NCBI GenBank assembly: GCA_024036415.1
Contig: JAMWET010006936.1
Location: 562,501 to 626,500, forward strand
Reading direction: 5' to 3'
Origin: Prochilodus magdalenae
Lineage: Eukaryota > Chordata > Actinopteri > Characiformes > Prochilodontidae
DNA: 64,000 nt
A model generated the notes under the pieces. The model did no database searches and was not told where the DNA came from. It was given only the letters and a program-made list of their open reading frames with translations. A program made the position numbers and the translations under genes. The first letter of the stretch is position 1; each line of letters starts with the position of its first letter. This document shows, piece by piece, positions 11,596-23,595 of the stretch.

Positions 11596-11929
11596 CACCC
11601 AGATAGTATACCACACTGTAAGGTTTGTGCTAGCGAGCTGTAAAATTCTGGTGCTAAGCTAAAACTAAAGGGAATCTGAGTTGGTCAAATGCTGGTCAAG
11701 TTAAGGTCGAAAGTCTTTTGTTCTTCCATGTATATCTTTTTCTGAATCATGTAGAGAAATTTGGGGTTTATTTAGTTTTTTGCTATTCTGTCTATAATGC
11801 TGTGTTTTATTGCGTCACATGTGTAAGACAGTATCCTTGTCATATCCATTACTTGTCTCTGCCCTTGTCTCTCCTCCTCATCTTTCACTTTCCGAATGCT
11901 CTCTGATGGTCTGGAATAATTCAATTAAC

Positions 11930-12060
11930 AAATGACCATCCATATTTGATTAAGGCCTTAATAATCGCCAGCCGCGGCCAGATAACTTTCGATAACTGCC
12001 CTGTAAAAGATAATTCACTTTGGAAAGTAATTATGCGGCTCTATTAGGGCTCCGGTGATA
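11930..12060. promoter_or_regulatory. Candidate conserved non-coding element
   Basis: A high-complexity block in an AT-rich setting with palindromic TTAAGGCCTTAA, GCCGCGGC, several GATAA sites and AAGTAATTATG. It lacks coding potential and repeat resemblance. Developmental-gene deserts commonly hold such enhancers; assignment here is inference from composition only. Confidence 0.35.
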
Positions 12061-13060
12061 GACTTCTACCATTCATTTGTATGCAATTTGTAGAAATCTT
12101 TAACAGTAAGTTACTTCAGCTTATGAAACAAAGCTTCCTCTTCAGCAGATAAATGGTCATTTAATTAAGATGATATTAACTTCATGTTTCAGTTCATGAA
12201 TACATTAATGTAAGTATCTGCATGGATCATTCTGTTTTTGGGAATTCTCATGATTCCCATTAGGGGTAATAAACGATAGCTTCAGATTCAGATGATGGAG
12301 TCAATATATTTTATTTTATATGTACTTTTTTGCAAAAGTTCGAATGATCCTGCTTAGAATACACGTTCTATTGATTTTAATATGTGAGCATATCCTCTAC
12401 AATGAACTTATTTCTACACATTGTAATGATGCACAGTTTATATACGAGGTTATCATACTGGGAAAAATACCCATCAAACATGGCCTGCAAAAACGTGATG
12501 CCACATTTAATATACTACATGTTATATATATTCAGTATGTTAAACGGAGCAAATAAACAAAAACTGTGCACTAGAAATGTTTATTTATTCATTCATTAAT
12601 TTGATGAGGGGTACATACAGTAAATGTGGAATCCACTTACAATCAGAAGATCTGTGTTTAGTTTGCTTTGTTCATTTGGTTCCGGACTGTGTACCAAAAC
12701 CAAGCTTCTCGCTAATCTCCATCTGCAATGCCTAGGCAGGTAGACATACCAGTACAAAATACGCAATCAATCCAGTGCAAATAGAGAGACAAACAGCACA
12801 AAAGATACAGTAAAGTCACACAAGAGCCTACTATTTTTGTAGCTTGCTAACATGAACACATGAGTCCATACGAACCAAAGAAAGTCACCTGCCAGCAAAA
12901 GCATGCTGCAGTTTTAAATGAATTAGTTTATTATTTAAAATTAGTTTATTGAACCTCTTTAGAAATTCAGTTGGAAATTAGAATTCTAAACTGTAGATTT
13001 ATACATATATATTCTGGAGACATTTTATGTTTTATTATGATTTGAATTTTACATTAATTC
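12061..13060. other. AT-rich intergenic DNA
   Basis: No gene, RNA or recognised repeat. Confidence 0.5.
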
Positions 13061-13145
13061 ATTCATCCTCTTGGGGTTGCAGTAGCCTTTTCCCACCACT
13101 CCCTGGGCAGAAGGCAAGAAACACGCAGGACAGGCCGCCAGTCCT
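13060..13145. repeat. Fragment of a common fish interspersed repeat
   Basis: The CTCTTGGGGTTGCAGTAGCC ... CAGGACAGGCCGCCAGTCC words belong to the same repeat family as 38265-38520 and 53835-53940 (the type with 'CCTGGACAGG.TGCCA' and 'CACCCGGAGGAA' words). Degenerate and short. Confidence 0.4.
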
Positions 13146-13319
13146 TTGCAATGACTAGAATTATGAAGTATTTTTTTATTCTGATTTATTGGTTTTATTA
13201 CAGCTTTCCATTGTCTAAAATTGAAAGTGAGACACAGTACAGTCAATACTTATACTGGATGTACAACTCCAGTTCCATAGAAGTTTTTGCAAATCTTATA
13301 GACCCATGTTTTATTCTCA

Positions 13320-13965
13320 GTAGAACATGCAACAGATATCAGATGTTGAAAGAGAGATGTTTTACCATTTTGAGAAAATTATTATATGATTTAGAACTTG
13401 ATGGCATTTTTCTTAGAAAAGTTGGGACAGGGGAAACAACAGGCTGGGATCATCAATCTGAGGTTCACCAATCTGCCAAAACCTACATCTAAACATTGTG
13501 GAGCAATTTCAGAAAAATGTTCCTCGCTGTAAAATCGTGAAGACTTTGGATATCCCACCATGTACAGTACATGCTATCATCAAAAAAATCAGAATCTGGA
13601 GAAATCGCTGTGCACAAAGGAAAAGTCTAAAGATCAATATTGGATGCTCGTGATCTATGGGCCCTTAGGCAGCACTGCATTAAAATATCACAGGCATGAT
13701 TCTGTACTGGAAATCACTGCATGGGCTCCAGAACACTTCCAAAATGAAGTTCGACTGCAATCCACAAAAGGTAAAGTGTCATTTGAAGAAGAAGCCATAT
13801 GACAACACAGTCCAGAAATGCTGCCATTTCTCTGGGCTGAAGTGGATTTAAAATGAACTGAGCCAAAATGGAAAAATGTTCTGTGGTCAGACGAATCAAA
13901 ATTTAAGATTTGTTTTGGAAACCACGGACGGCGTGGGATCGTTTTAGCTGAAACTTCCTATTGGA
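13320..13965 (+). pseudogene. Tc1-like transposon relic (third Tc1 family)
   Basis: The leader contains AAAAGTTGGGACAGGGGAAAC, a hallmark of a widespread fish Tc1-type element. It is followed by decayed transposase: HHQKNQNLEKSLCTKEK (helix-turn-helix area), HDSVLEITAWAPEHFQN, then the catalytic region KWKNVLWSDESKFKICFGNH, which holds the first catalytic Asp. Stops and frameshifts occur throughout and the element is cut at about 13965, before the second catalytic Asp. Confidence 0.75.
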
Positions 13966-14023
13966 AATTCGGAAACTCTGACTTCTCTATTTAAATGGAA
14001 AGCGCCATTAATTATGCAGTTAT

Positions 14024-14275
14024 GTACAGTCATCATCAAAAGAATAGTTGCACCCAGAAGGACTTAACAGACAGAAATGAAACTTGGAGGGTAGGTTGGC
14101 ACCGCATACGTGATATCAGCAACAACCACATTGGTGGACATTGGACGAGAGAGATGCCCTCCATGAGTCATCCTGTGTTTGGAGGTACCGTAGTTGGCGC
14201 CATGATGATCAGTTAGCTGTAAGCATTCTGGCTTCGCAAATGGTGTTAACTTAAAGGCTAGCACATACAGGACTG
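14024..14275 (+). mobile_element. Short Tc1 copy (TCATCAAAAG family), left end
   Basis: Begins TACAGTCATCATCAAAAGAA then TAGTTGCACCCAGAAGGA, the cleanest left end of this family in the window, followed by the ATGAAACTTGGAGGGTAGG block and a jump to the GTCATCCTG and GCGCCATGATGA segments, so most of the transposase is deleted. Confidence 0.75.
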
Positions 14276-15485
14276 GATATATTCAATCTGCTGTCTGCTA
14301 AAAGATACCAGTTTGGCTAGCATTGCTCTGAATAATGGGTGAGAGCAGGGCCACAGTACACACCCTGAGAGAGCCAAAGGTGCTATTTTGGACTGCCAGC
14401 TCTCAATGGGGTTTGAACTCAAAATAATATAGAACAGTGGAAAAACACTCATAAAGCAGAGCTGGGGGTACTCAGAACCTAACTGTGCAATTAATGAAGC
14501 AATTATGTAACTACATTTGAGTAAATAGTACTTAGTCATGGAAAATGCATGTATGGCAAAACAACATTAGCTCCAGCCTTGGTGTCAGAGCTGCTTTCCA
14601 CGGGGAACACCTGCACATGGATGGGAAATGTGTGCCTGGCAGGCCTACTGGAGGCTGTAGACCGGGGGAGGCATGGTGGGCTGCTGTCCTCTGGCCCTCC
14701 CCTGCCGAGTGATGCATTGAGCAGTCTGAATAGGAGGCCATAGAGGCCTGGAGGCTCTGGAGGACCCCTGGGCTGATGTGGATTGGCAGGGTTTTGTATT
14801 GGCCAGGTTTCTCACTAACGTATGTCTGGATCCCGGAGCTGGAGAGGCTGAAGCTTCTGAATAAAGCCCTGGCTGAGGTCCAGGTAGAGGATCAGCTGTT
14901 CCATTAACACCTCCCTTCACTCTCATCACACCTCGTCCTGGGGCTGGCTGTACCGCCACCCACACTGCAGCACCCACCATGAATTCTACTTAAAATAACA
15001 GGAAAATCGAACTCGTTGTTCTGAGTATCTGATCTCAACAGCATGAATGGCAACCTTCTTCGTCCATCCTTTTTTAATCATAGTCTTTGTGAGATGGCAC
15101 CTTTGACCCCTAGAGGTTGAGAGTGGCCATCATTTTGCAATTTAAATCTAATTGTGTAATAACATAATTATTATGCTGTAATTAAAGAGCATAATTGGAT
15201 TTACATTCAGTAAGTTATTGATTAGGGGTAAGTCTACACGTTTTGTGTTATATATTTGTGTTATAACTTGTTTGGTAAAAATGGCAAATAAATATAACAA
15301 AAATGTAGTTTATTTCTGCAATCTATACAAAAATATAAAAAAAAAAATATCTTCTTGGTGCTTACAACAGAAGGTTGGTATGGTTTGAAAGCTTACAATC
15401 TGCACTTTCTACATAAATGCACAATCCCTCAATGCTGGCTACTGCTGTTCATGGTTCACACCATTCTTTTTCAGCAGTTTGTTGA
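14276..15485. other. Intergenic DNA with a GC-richer unique block
   Basis: 14560-15000 is of higher GC and complexity than its surroundings (for example CTGCACATGGATGGGAAATG, TATTGGCCAGGTTTC) and may be a conserved regulatory block. 15000-15485 is AT-rich with an A run near 15337. Open frames here show no family resemblance. Confidence 0.35.
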
Positions 15486-15489
15486 AGCT

Positions 15490-15920
15490 TGATAGGAAAA
15501 CTTCACCTATTGGCTAGGCTTTGCCAAAAATCCACCTCTTTCAGTAACCCACTGACTTCCTTTTTTGACAGGCCCAGAGCGATCCATGAAAAGCTTCAAA
15601 CGCTCGTGCAAAGGTCTTCTGGAAGATTAAGATCCGATAATGGGAGCGGTGTTGACATTCCCTCTCTAACTGTGACCAATTAATGACGGCCAGCTAAAAG
15701 AGCATTTCATTAGGTTCTTTGCCCTTGGCCATGGCGCCTTGGCTGCAAGCATTTGACGGAAAACAGATTAGGACATTAACTCCTGAGAGGCTGAAGGAGC
15801 GGTGCAGGCGAGCCCTGGGGGGCTCAGGCCCGGCTTCAAAGAGCCCGGTGCTCCATCATCCACCGCCTGGCCGGGCGCATTCATCACGGGCCTGCTTTAA
15901 GGGAATAGTGAGGTGAAACC
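15490..15920. promoter_or_regulatory. Candidate conserved non-coding element
   Basis: About 430 bp of complex, non-repetitive sequence between AT-rich flanks, with TGACCAATTAATGACGG, CTTGGCCATGGCGCC and GGCCGGGCGCATTCATCACG. No splice-bounded coding frame resembling a family. Looks like an enhancer-type block in the lhx1 gene desert; unproven. Confidence 0.4.
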
Positions 15921-16374
15921 TCAAATGTACACGATTTCTCCCTCATATCACTTAGGCATGTTTTGTGTCCAAATGTGCTTCTTCGTTTTTGTGGTGGAGC
16001 TACAAGGCGAGTGTAGCTAACACACCCATTAGCATTGTGTACGCTGCACACCTACATCCTCAGCCCATTGTCTCCAACTGTATCAAGTTGTGGGCGATCT
16101 CAGTTGGTATTGCATGTATGGTTTCTTACAATACATGGCAAAGTATTATTTATAAAAAATGATTTAATTAATTAATAAAAATGTAATAAACAAAAAGCCT
16201 GTATTTTGTCTGTTGTTGTAATACTGTTGTTTTCTCTTTTCTGTTGTTGTTTGTTTAGATATGAAATTTTTGTTAATATTTCATATCATGACCCAATGTA
16301 GACTTGTTCTTATCCTAACCATATACCCCTAACCTGACTCTGGACTTTTTCTGTTGTAATACAATTTCATTCAA
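15921..16374. other. AT-rich intergenic DNA
   Basis: Nothing recognised. Confidence 0.5.
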
Positions 16375-16605
16375 CTAGCCAATGAGAGGTAGTCAATCAC
16401 ACAGTAGATTTCATGTAACCATTCAGAGTGCAGAATTACAGCAACCAATCAAAATGCAGGATTCAATGGTCCAATCAGCACTGTATCAAATCAGAACGAC
16501 AAGCAACCAATCAGAACAAAATATTCAGCTAGCTTTCAGTATTCAACAAGTCAATTAGAGTGCAGACCTCAGCTAACCAATCAGAAAAGCAAGAAGCTAA
16601 TCAGA
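16375..16605 (+). promoter_or_regulatory. Array of same-strand CCAAT boxes
   Basis: Exact CCAAT occurs at 16379, 16445, 16471, 16507 and 16577, four of them as CCAATCA; near-matches (TCAATCAC at 16393, AAATCAG at about 16488, TAATCAG at 16597) lie between. CCAATCAG is the NF-Y consensus. The block may be a decayed tandem repeat of a CCAATCAGA unit rather than a promoter; no downstream gene was seen. Confidence 0.35.
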
Positions 16606-16972
16606 TAGGAGGGAAGATTGTAGGAAAACGATTTGTTTCTTTAAATAAGAGATTTTGTGGGGACTGCCTGTACTGTTATTTACAAGTGATCAGATCGGAT
16701 TTGTGCATCCAGATGTCACCAACCTGTATGGGCTACTGTGGTAGCAATGTATTTAATGTCATCATTGTTTGTTTGAAGATACTTTGAAGTCCAGGTTGAG
16801 CATCCAGAGCATCCAGGCTAAAGCACACCTGTAAGAATCTGATTTTGGAATTGCATTTCATACCAACTTCCAATATGGTTTCATACTGTGAGAAACATAA
16901 AAAATAATTTGGATACATGTGCCAAAAGTCAAATTCGGGGTGGCACCAACAAGATTTGAAGTGGTTTAAAAT
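16606..16972. other. Intergenic DNA without recognised features
   Basis: Nothing recognised. Confidence 0.45.
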
Positions 16973-17680
16973 ACAGTCATCATCAGAAGGAAGTGTGGGG
17001 TTGCAGTGCTATTGGAAAGGACAATAAAGGTTACCAGGAACCAGGAATAAATTATGATAAATTTTGAATGACAGGGACAATATTACAGAGCAACATAGAA
17101 AAGTACTATCTCTTACAGTATGACATCAGGTCCCCTAAGTTTGTTAATGCAACAGGCCAAACCTCTCAGCATGGACTTGTAGAGGTTCCTAATGGTGCCC
17201 TGTGATAATCCATTCCATGCAGCTTGAATATTCTCACACAGTTCCTGCAGATGATAGGCATGTAGGTGTAGTGACACTGGACCTTCTGGACGTGTGAAGC
17301 ATGACAACACATCTTGGTGCTGACCACGGTGCCTCCACACACTGATTCGTTGATTGTCTCCACCAAGAAAAAAATAGCAGGACTTATCACTGAAGATGAC
17401 CCGCTGCCATTCTGAGTCACTTCATGAAAGTCTTGCATGACACCACTGCAGTGTTTGGTAAAGCTGACGTGGTGTTAAGGGCAGCCATCGTAATGGTCTG
17501 AATATATGCAACTGTGTCTGTTGGGTCTGGTAGGTACACAAACAGGGCCATCTGTAGTTATTTCACATGTGCTGCCGAATGTGAAACATGTATGCTTCTT
17601 ATGTATCACAAACCTACCCACAAAGTTTCATTCCTCGGTTGCTTCCTTCTGGGTGCTAATATTATTTTGATGCTAAGAGT
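16973..17680 (-). mobile_element. Tc1 copy with both ends (TCATCAAAAG family)
   Basis: Left end TACAGTCATCATCAGAAGGA and right end CTTCTGGGTGCTAATATTAT ... AAGAGTA are the family's inverted ends, so the copy lies on the minus strand. Reading that strand, transposase pieces appear in order: a DESRFF-like catalytic stretch at about 17390, WRHRGQHQD at about 17330, [20 protein letters not shown], then LSQGTIRNLYKSMLRGLACC near 17160. About 0.7 kb, internally deleted and frameshifted. Confidence 0.82.
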
Positions 17681-18755
17681 ATAATTTAATCCTAGAGCTA
17701 ATTTAATTGGCATACTCTTGCTTAATGTCATACAGAACATTCCATTTCATTTCCTCTCAGCTAGATCCACTAACACACAATAGTCTTCCAATAACATTAG
17801 TTTCTTGATGTCTGTTGACCACCAATTGCTCTCTAGCTTCGGGTGAACAGCTTTTCTCTCACGTCTCAGATGCTCAGGTTTATATGTGGCCGGTTTATAA
17901 GACCAACCTACAAAACGCTGACTGCGTCCCATTCTCGTTCCTTTTGTTCTTGACCCTTGTGATGGTTCTTGCCTCAGTGAGCATGCCTAGCAGAGGTGAA
18001 CAGACGGGGGAGGAGGGTGTCTTCCCTGCTCCATTTCCACATCATCCTTTCACAGAGAAAATGAGAGCGAGAGTGAGAGAGTGAGAAGACGTCTAGGCAC
18101 TGATATCACACGTCATACTGACTGGAGGATGACATGAAAACAGTGTCCAGCGTGCCAGATAAGGCTGGTGATGAATGGCCGGCGGTGGCTCACACAGCCA
18201 GAAGGATTGCTCAGATGTATGAGAAACGAAAGAAAAAGAAGGAGGCTGAGTTCTGGGGATAGATAGCCGACATGGAAGTGATGGAAATGACAAAAGCCAG
18301 TGAAGTGAGAGGAAAAGCATTCTTTTGTGTAAATGTGTCCGTATGTTTGCGGGTGAATGCAAATTTGAGTCTTAAAGGCACAGCTTGGCGAGTTGCACCC
18401 TTATCCCAAATGTAGGTCTGCAAAGACATGTTTATTGTCCAATACTGGTTTGTGTAGTGTGACACTGGTTTGGCAAGGCCAGTCTAGCCTCAACAAGTGA
18501 TGGACCTTTGTAGCTCACCCATTAGGATTTATACACGATAACAGTTTGTTACCAAAAAGTCAACACAAATCTGATGCAAAATTACAGAAGGAAGATGTTT
18601 AAGCTGATTGATTACATTTAACCGAATTCCAAACACATTGTGAAAGACACTACAATGTAAATACTAAGACAGGAAGCTAAATCTGTTTTACAGATATTTA
18701 ATTAAAAGCAGCTTAAAACGTTATGTATTATTTAAACTTATCAACTTTTTTGATT
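17681..18755. other. Intergenic DNA without recognised features
   Basis: Mixed composition. Several short frames without family resemblance. A purine-rich run near 18055-18090. Confidence 0.45.
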
Positions 18756-18945
18756 GGGGTGTCATGGAGTGGCACCAAGAAGGTCCTGTGTTTTATTCCC
18801 AGTCAGGACATCTGGGCTCCTTTCGGTGTGGAGTTTGCATGTTCCCTCTCTGTCTGTGTGGGTTTCCTCCAAAGATACACAGTCAGTTGAAACTGGACAG
18901 GTTAAATTGTTCCCTATGTGTGAGTGTGTAAATGTGTATGTCTGT
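18755..18945 (-). repeat. Common fish interspersed repeat, degraded
   Basis: GGAGTTTGCATGTTCCCTCT and GTGTGGGTTTCCTCC are the reverse-strand words of the same family as 38265-38520. Confidence 0.6.
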
Positions 18946-18948
18946 GTC

Positions 18949-19245
18949 TGATAATCCATCCCATGCAGCTTAAATATACTCAAGCGTGTCGTTCAGACCT
19001 CTGCCAGTGGCACTCAGGATGACTCATTGAAGAGATCACTGAGTGCTGAATGTCTGCAATTATGGCTGATGCTTCGATCAGGTACAGCAATAAAGCCCAT
19101 CCTTGCCTTAATCATGGCTGAGGATTAAACTTGAATCATTTGCATGTCCCATGATGTCAAACCTACATACCAAGTTTCATTCCTGATTCCTGATTCTGGG
19201 TGCAACTACTTATGCAACTGTTTGTTTGGTGATGGGTGTATATAT
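18949..19245 (-). mobile_element. Tc1 fragment (TCATCAAAAG family)
   Basis: Starts inside the transposase (ATAATCCATCCCATGCAGCT) and ends with the family end: AAGTTTCATTCCTG, CTGGGTGCAACT, then TTGGTGATGGGTGTA. Minus orientation, with a large internal deletion. Confidence 0.75.
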
Positions 19246-19735
19246 GATCATTCCAGAATAGATGCTCGCAGCACAGATCACTGACAGGCCAATGTTAATA
19301 TGGGAATTTTGTGGAATGGCCAAAAACACTTGTTTCGGGTTTGGGACTAAGAGGCTGCCTGAATTAATTGTGGTGTTCAGGTGCATGAAATGCTACCCTT
19401 ATGGCTCAGGACATTTCTGGCCTTTAAGGCGTCTTGGGTCTCCTGTCTTTGTGAGGTACCATAAATGTGGAGTGAGATTTTCCACCACACCTAAGGACTC
19501 CATTTGAGGTAGTTGAGTGACTCTGTACCATGGCCTAGGGAATCCCCTCAATAGTTGTGGGAACTGTGGATTGTCTCTGGGGTATGTGTTGCTGTATTTA
19601 GTGTTGATGATGTGTTATTGATGTATAATGTAGTCTTTTGTAAAGTTCCTGATGTTAAAGAGTTATTGAGCACAGGAAGGTACTATATACATAAAAGTGA
19701 TGATGAAAATCTGATACATTGTATATGTTTTTCAA
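19246..19735. other. Intergenic DNA without recognised features
   Basis: Nothing recognised. Confidence 0.45.
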
Positions 19736-19736
19736 A

Positions 19737-20222
19737 TACACTCAAAAAAGAAGGGATCAACCCACAGCAATGAAACTTGGTGAGTAGGTTTGACATCATG
19801 ACCCAACAGTGAGCAGTGATGCCCTTCATGAGTCATCCTGTTAGTGCCAGCACCAATGCTAGACAGCAGTACGGTGCGTGTCGCCAAACACTGCAATCAT
19901 TGAGTTATTTAGTGACTCAGAATGGCATGGGTCATCTTCAGTGACGAGTCCCACTTTTGTCTTGGTGGAGACGACCAATGTATGTAAAGACACCATGGTC
20001 AGCGCCATGATGAACACTTTCTTGTCATGCGTCACTCCATGCCAAGATATCTGGCATGGTAAGTTAGGAAACATGGTGACCCAATGCTATACCAAGAGAC
20101 GTGCTTTTGTATGTGCAGCTCAATAAATATTGGCCAAATCAATCTAAATGTATCATAATTTATTGTTTCTGGTAACCTTTAACTTCCTTCTGGGTGCAAC
20201 GATTGTTTTGATGATGACTGTA
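19737..20222 (+). mobile_element. Tc1 copy with both ends (TCATCAAAAG family)
   Basis: Left end TACACTCAAAAAAGAAGGGA and right end CTTCTGGGTGCAACGATTGT ... TGATGATGACTGTA. Between them lie transposase pieces (SHPVSASTN, then SDSEWHGSSSVTSPTFVLVE, the catalytic DES region decayed). Around 490 bp with internal deletions. Confidence 0.8.
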
Positions 20223-21395
20223 TGTTAAACTTAACATTGCAGCACCAGAACTCTCCTGACCAAAACAGCAACCATATCACACAATGAACTGTTTGTAATA
20301 ACCTCTCCTGTGCAATATCTGAGCTGGCAAAACTTCTCCCTTCCTCTTCATGTGTGCACGAGTATGCTTATAAAGGTGCGGGTGTGTTTATACATATGCA
20401 TATGTGCGGAAGAGTGCGCGCAAGAGTGTGTCTGTGCATGTCACTGTGAGTTTATGCTAATGAGCGGTGAGAGGGCCAGGCTGGCGGGGTGGAGGCTCTC
20501 CTAACGGCTTTTTGAATGAGATGAATGGCTTACAGATGGCCCACTCAATATATTGAAATGGGACATGCAAAGGAGCGGGCGGGGCATGCTCAAGGAGGAG
20601 GCCGTCCCAGCAGCTGGGGGCACCTGTCTGTCTCTCGCAACAGACATATAGATGCGTATAGTTCACAAAAAAAAAAAAAAAACAGACACAACCCCGACCT
20701 GTCATGAGATACAAGCGGCTATAGCCAGTGATGAGAAACAGAAGCGTGGCGTTGACCTTATTAACCTGCATTGTGTAAATACAGCATCTGAAGCTGATGT
20801 AGTGTTAGCTCTGATTACACTATACTAGACAGTGAAAACTGTGAAAAAGAAACCAGGAACAAACCGCATTGCAGTGCAGGTCAGTGGCTCAGAATTGGAT
20901 AGTTGAAAAGTTGCAATGCTGTCGACAATTTGGCTAAAGGCCAGCTGAGAAAACTGATGCATACACAGAGCCAGACAAAACTCCCAATGCTTATCCAAAC
21001 AGTCAATATTGGAGGAGATCTTGCAAAAAAAGTCATCTTAAGGGCTGCATTAGCTGAGGTAAAGTTTATTAGATGAGGGGTAAGGATTGAGTGAACATAA
21101 TTGTCAGCTCTGGCTGCAAATCTTTTTGTAATGCACTTAAGTAAGTGAGCACTAGTAGTTGTGTAAGTTATATGTGTAGGTTGAAATACTCGTTTTGCAC
21201 TTATATTCATAATGGCCTTTCTTCTCCATAGGTATGAGTGTTGGGCTGGGGTAGTGCACTTTTGCTTTATATATGTCTGTGTATTGATCTCTGGAGGCAT
21301 CCGCACTACCTCTTGTTCAGGTATTGTCTGAGTTTAGACTTTAACCTTCTTATACCTGCTGGGAAATATTATCCAACAGAACACCATGCATGGTT
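20223..21395. other. Intergenic DNA, one A-tract
   Basis: 20310-20650 is of higher GC and complexity; an A15 run follows at 20667. A 141-codon minus-strand open frame at 20881-21306 has no family resemblance or splice context and is left out as a gene. Confidence 0.45.
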
Positions 21396-21399
21396 ATAA

Positions 21400-21440
21400 G
21401 ATGCTCTGGATAAGAGCGTCTGCTAAATGCCTTAAATATA
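21400..21440 (+). repeat. LINE/SINE 3' tail motif
   Basis: GCTCTGGATAAGAGCGTCTG followed by CTAAATGCC is the conserved tail seen in many fish L2-type LINEs and their SINEs. The body of the element is not recognisable. Confidence 0.6.
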
Positions 21441-22394
21441 AATGTCTGTCAGCAGAAATTACCCAGAAACCATTGCAAACTGATGTATTTCTTTTTGAAG
21501 CCCAGACCTAATGGCAGACATAGCTGTTTATAATACTGCTCATACGTTGTTTTACGAACCTGTGGGGTTCATCCCAATGGGATTCATAGATTGAGAAGTG
21601 CAGTGAGTGAATGTCTAGTTCAGGGTGTGTAAAATGGGTCCAAAGCAGATGCTAATGATTGGCTAAAAGGAGTGATTGCAAAGAGCATAGTGTGAAGGAA
21701 GTAGCTGAATCTGCAGGTGTGTGGAGGTGTACGGTCATACAGGTCTACCAGCAGTGGCTAAAACCCCAGTCTACAAGAAACTCTCTTCAGGATTGTGCCA
21801 GGAAAAGCATCCACCAAATCTGGCCCAACTGAACAATTCTTTGATGCAAGAGTGGCTGAACATTGTTGTGGCTTACATCCAGAAACCTGTCCAGTGCATG
21901 CTTATTCAACTAAATTACTTCATTCTGGATTTATTGTTTATGATATTGGGAACAGTGCCATGTGGTCCAGCTGCTGAAGTGAATCTGCTGTGGTGTCACT
22001 GAAGAGGTCACTTCCTGAGATGAAAAGTCAGTCAGAGGTCAGGATGGAGGGTGGATGGGCCGGTATGGTGTATGTGGGTGGCGTTGGTGATTAGCCAGTC
22101 CGAAGTAGAGGAGCGGGTCTGTCCCCAGTCTGGGGTGTGCAGGGGGGTGTGAACTGCAGCTGATTCTCCGTCTGTGCGCATTGTTTTCCTAAACTGTGAC
22201 ACGTGCTGCCCAGGACACCCTCCACTGGGCAGGCCCTCCCTTTGTCCATTTCATCCAGCCTGGCCTGCCCAGATGCAGAAGGCAGTGACCAGCCCTCTAC
22301 TGTCCCACTTCTGACCTTAATGACTGACAGGCTGATGATGAGTCTATAAACCGAGTTTTCTATTCTTCTTTCTAAAGGGTTGCAAGTTAAAGGC

Positions 22395-22400
<6 letters not shown>
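21441..22400. other. Intergenic DNA; possible decayed transposon at 21650-21990
   Basis: A weak Tc1-like helix-turn-helix resemblance (VAESAGVWRCTVIQVYQQW) near 21700 is too thin to call. 22080-22350 is GC-richer and complex. Confidence 0.3.

Positions 22401-22436
<36 letters not shown>
22401..22436. repeat. (TC)n microsatellite
   Basis: About 17 CT units. Confidence 0.95.
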
Positions 22437-22438
<2 letters not shown>

Positions 22439-22839
22439 ACTATCCCTCTCTCCCTCACACGCACATGTGCTGTTAGGTTTCAGTGTGGTTTGTTTTTTTG
22501 AATCCTGTATGATAAAAGGTTTTCTAAATGAAGGACATTGATAGGAAATCATCAGCCCCGGGGCAGGCCAGGTGGATGAAAGGAAAAAACAAATGTGCTA
22601 CTAACAGCAATAATAATAGCATCACTGTATAATAGCAGGCCTCTGTAATTAACAACCTAAGTACGATGTAAAGGGTTAATAATAGATAGTAATTACACAA
22701 CTGTTACTAATGTATAAATAATGCTTACATTTGAACCATCAACCATTTATATAGTGAACGTATGTCATTTTAATGTTTTTACACACACAACATATTTTTA
22801 TATATTCTTCTATATTTATATATATTGTATTTATTTAAG

Positions 22840-22945
22840 TACTGCTGTTTGGGTATAACTGGGTCCTTGAGTACTAGCATTTCATTCCACCCCCTGTACC
22901 ACATGTGATGCGAATGACAATAAAGTCTCCTTGAATCCTTGATAA
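22840..22945 (+). repeat. Retroelement tail motif
   Basis: GACAATAAAGTCTCCTTGAA after CATGTGATGCGAATG resembles a fish LINE-type 3' end; the body is not preserved. Confidence 0.45.
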
Positions 22946-23216
22946 AAAACAAATATATGTGTGTAAATATTTTTTATTAACTAAACCTTATGAAATAGTT
23001 TATGTGTCGGAAATGATTAAAATGATCACAAAAGATATCAAACAACTAATTACTAAAACCCTACTGATTAACAAACAGTCAGCAAAGGTTTAAATTAATG
23101 TGTATTAGGGCATGTTATTCTCACATTTAAAATGAAATGCTAAGCAAATTAATAATTTAATAAATTAATTAGTGAATACGCAAATGAAGACATAATTAAT
23201 ACATAAACAGATCAAT

Positions 23217-23306
23217 CTGAATGAATGAATGAATGAATGAATGAATGAGTGAATGAATGAATGAATGAATGAATGAATGAATGAATGAATGAATGAATGA
23301 ATGAAT
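23217..23306. repeat. (GAAT)n tetranucleotide microsatellite
   Basis: About 22 units with one GAGT interruption; further GAGT/GAAT units follow. Confidence 0.95.
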
Positions 23307-23544
23307 GGACGAGTGAATGAACTCTAATAATCGAGGTAACGCTGTTAGCCTATCCAGGGTGTTTTCTGCCTGTTACTCAATGAGCATTCATTCAACTAGA
23401 CAGATTCATTCAAAATCTTTTTTTTTTATGTTATAGAGTACAGACAGTACAACTCTAACGATGGCGTCTGTAACCTGTGAAGTTAAACTCGGTATTTGTG
23501 CTCAGTGTTTAGTGGCCAGTGTTTACTGACTGATTGACATTTAC

Positions 23545-23595
23545 TTTTACAGCATGTAGCAGATGCTCTTATCCAGAGTGACTTACACAAGTGCT
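23545..23595 (-). repeat. LINE/SINE tail motif, inverted
   Basis: GCAGATGCTCTTATCCAGAG followed by TGACTTACA is the reverse complement of the tail motif type seen at 21400. Confidence 0.65.

Noticed and set aside
20881..21306. 141-codon open frame on the minus strand
   Set aside because: No family resemblance and no supporting context.
21650..21990. Possible further Tc1 relic
   Set aside because: Only one weak helix-turn-helix-like phrase; no catalytic motif or ends.
22091..22552. 153-codon open frame on the minus strand
   Set aside because: Contains an Arg-Glu run from the (TC)n microsatellite; otherwise unrecognisable.
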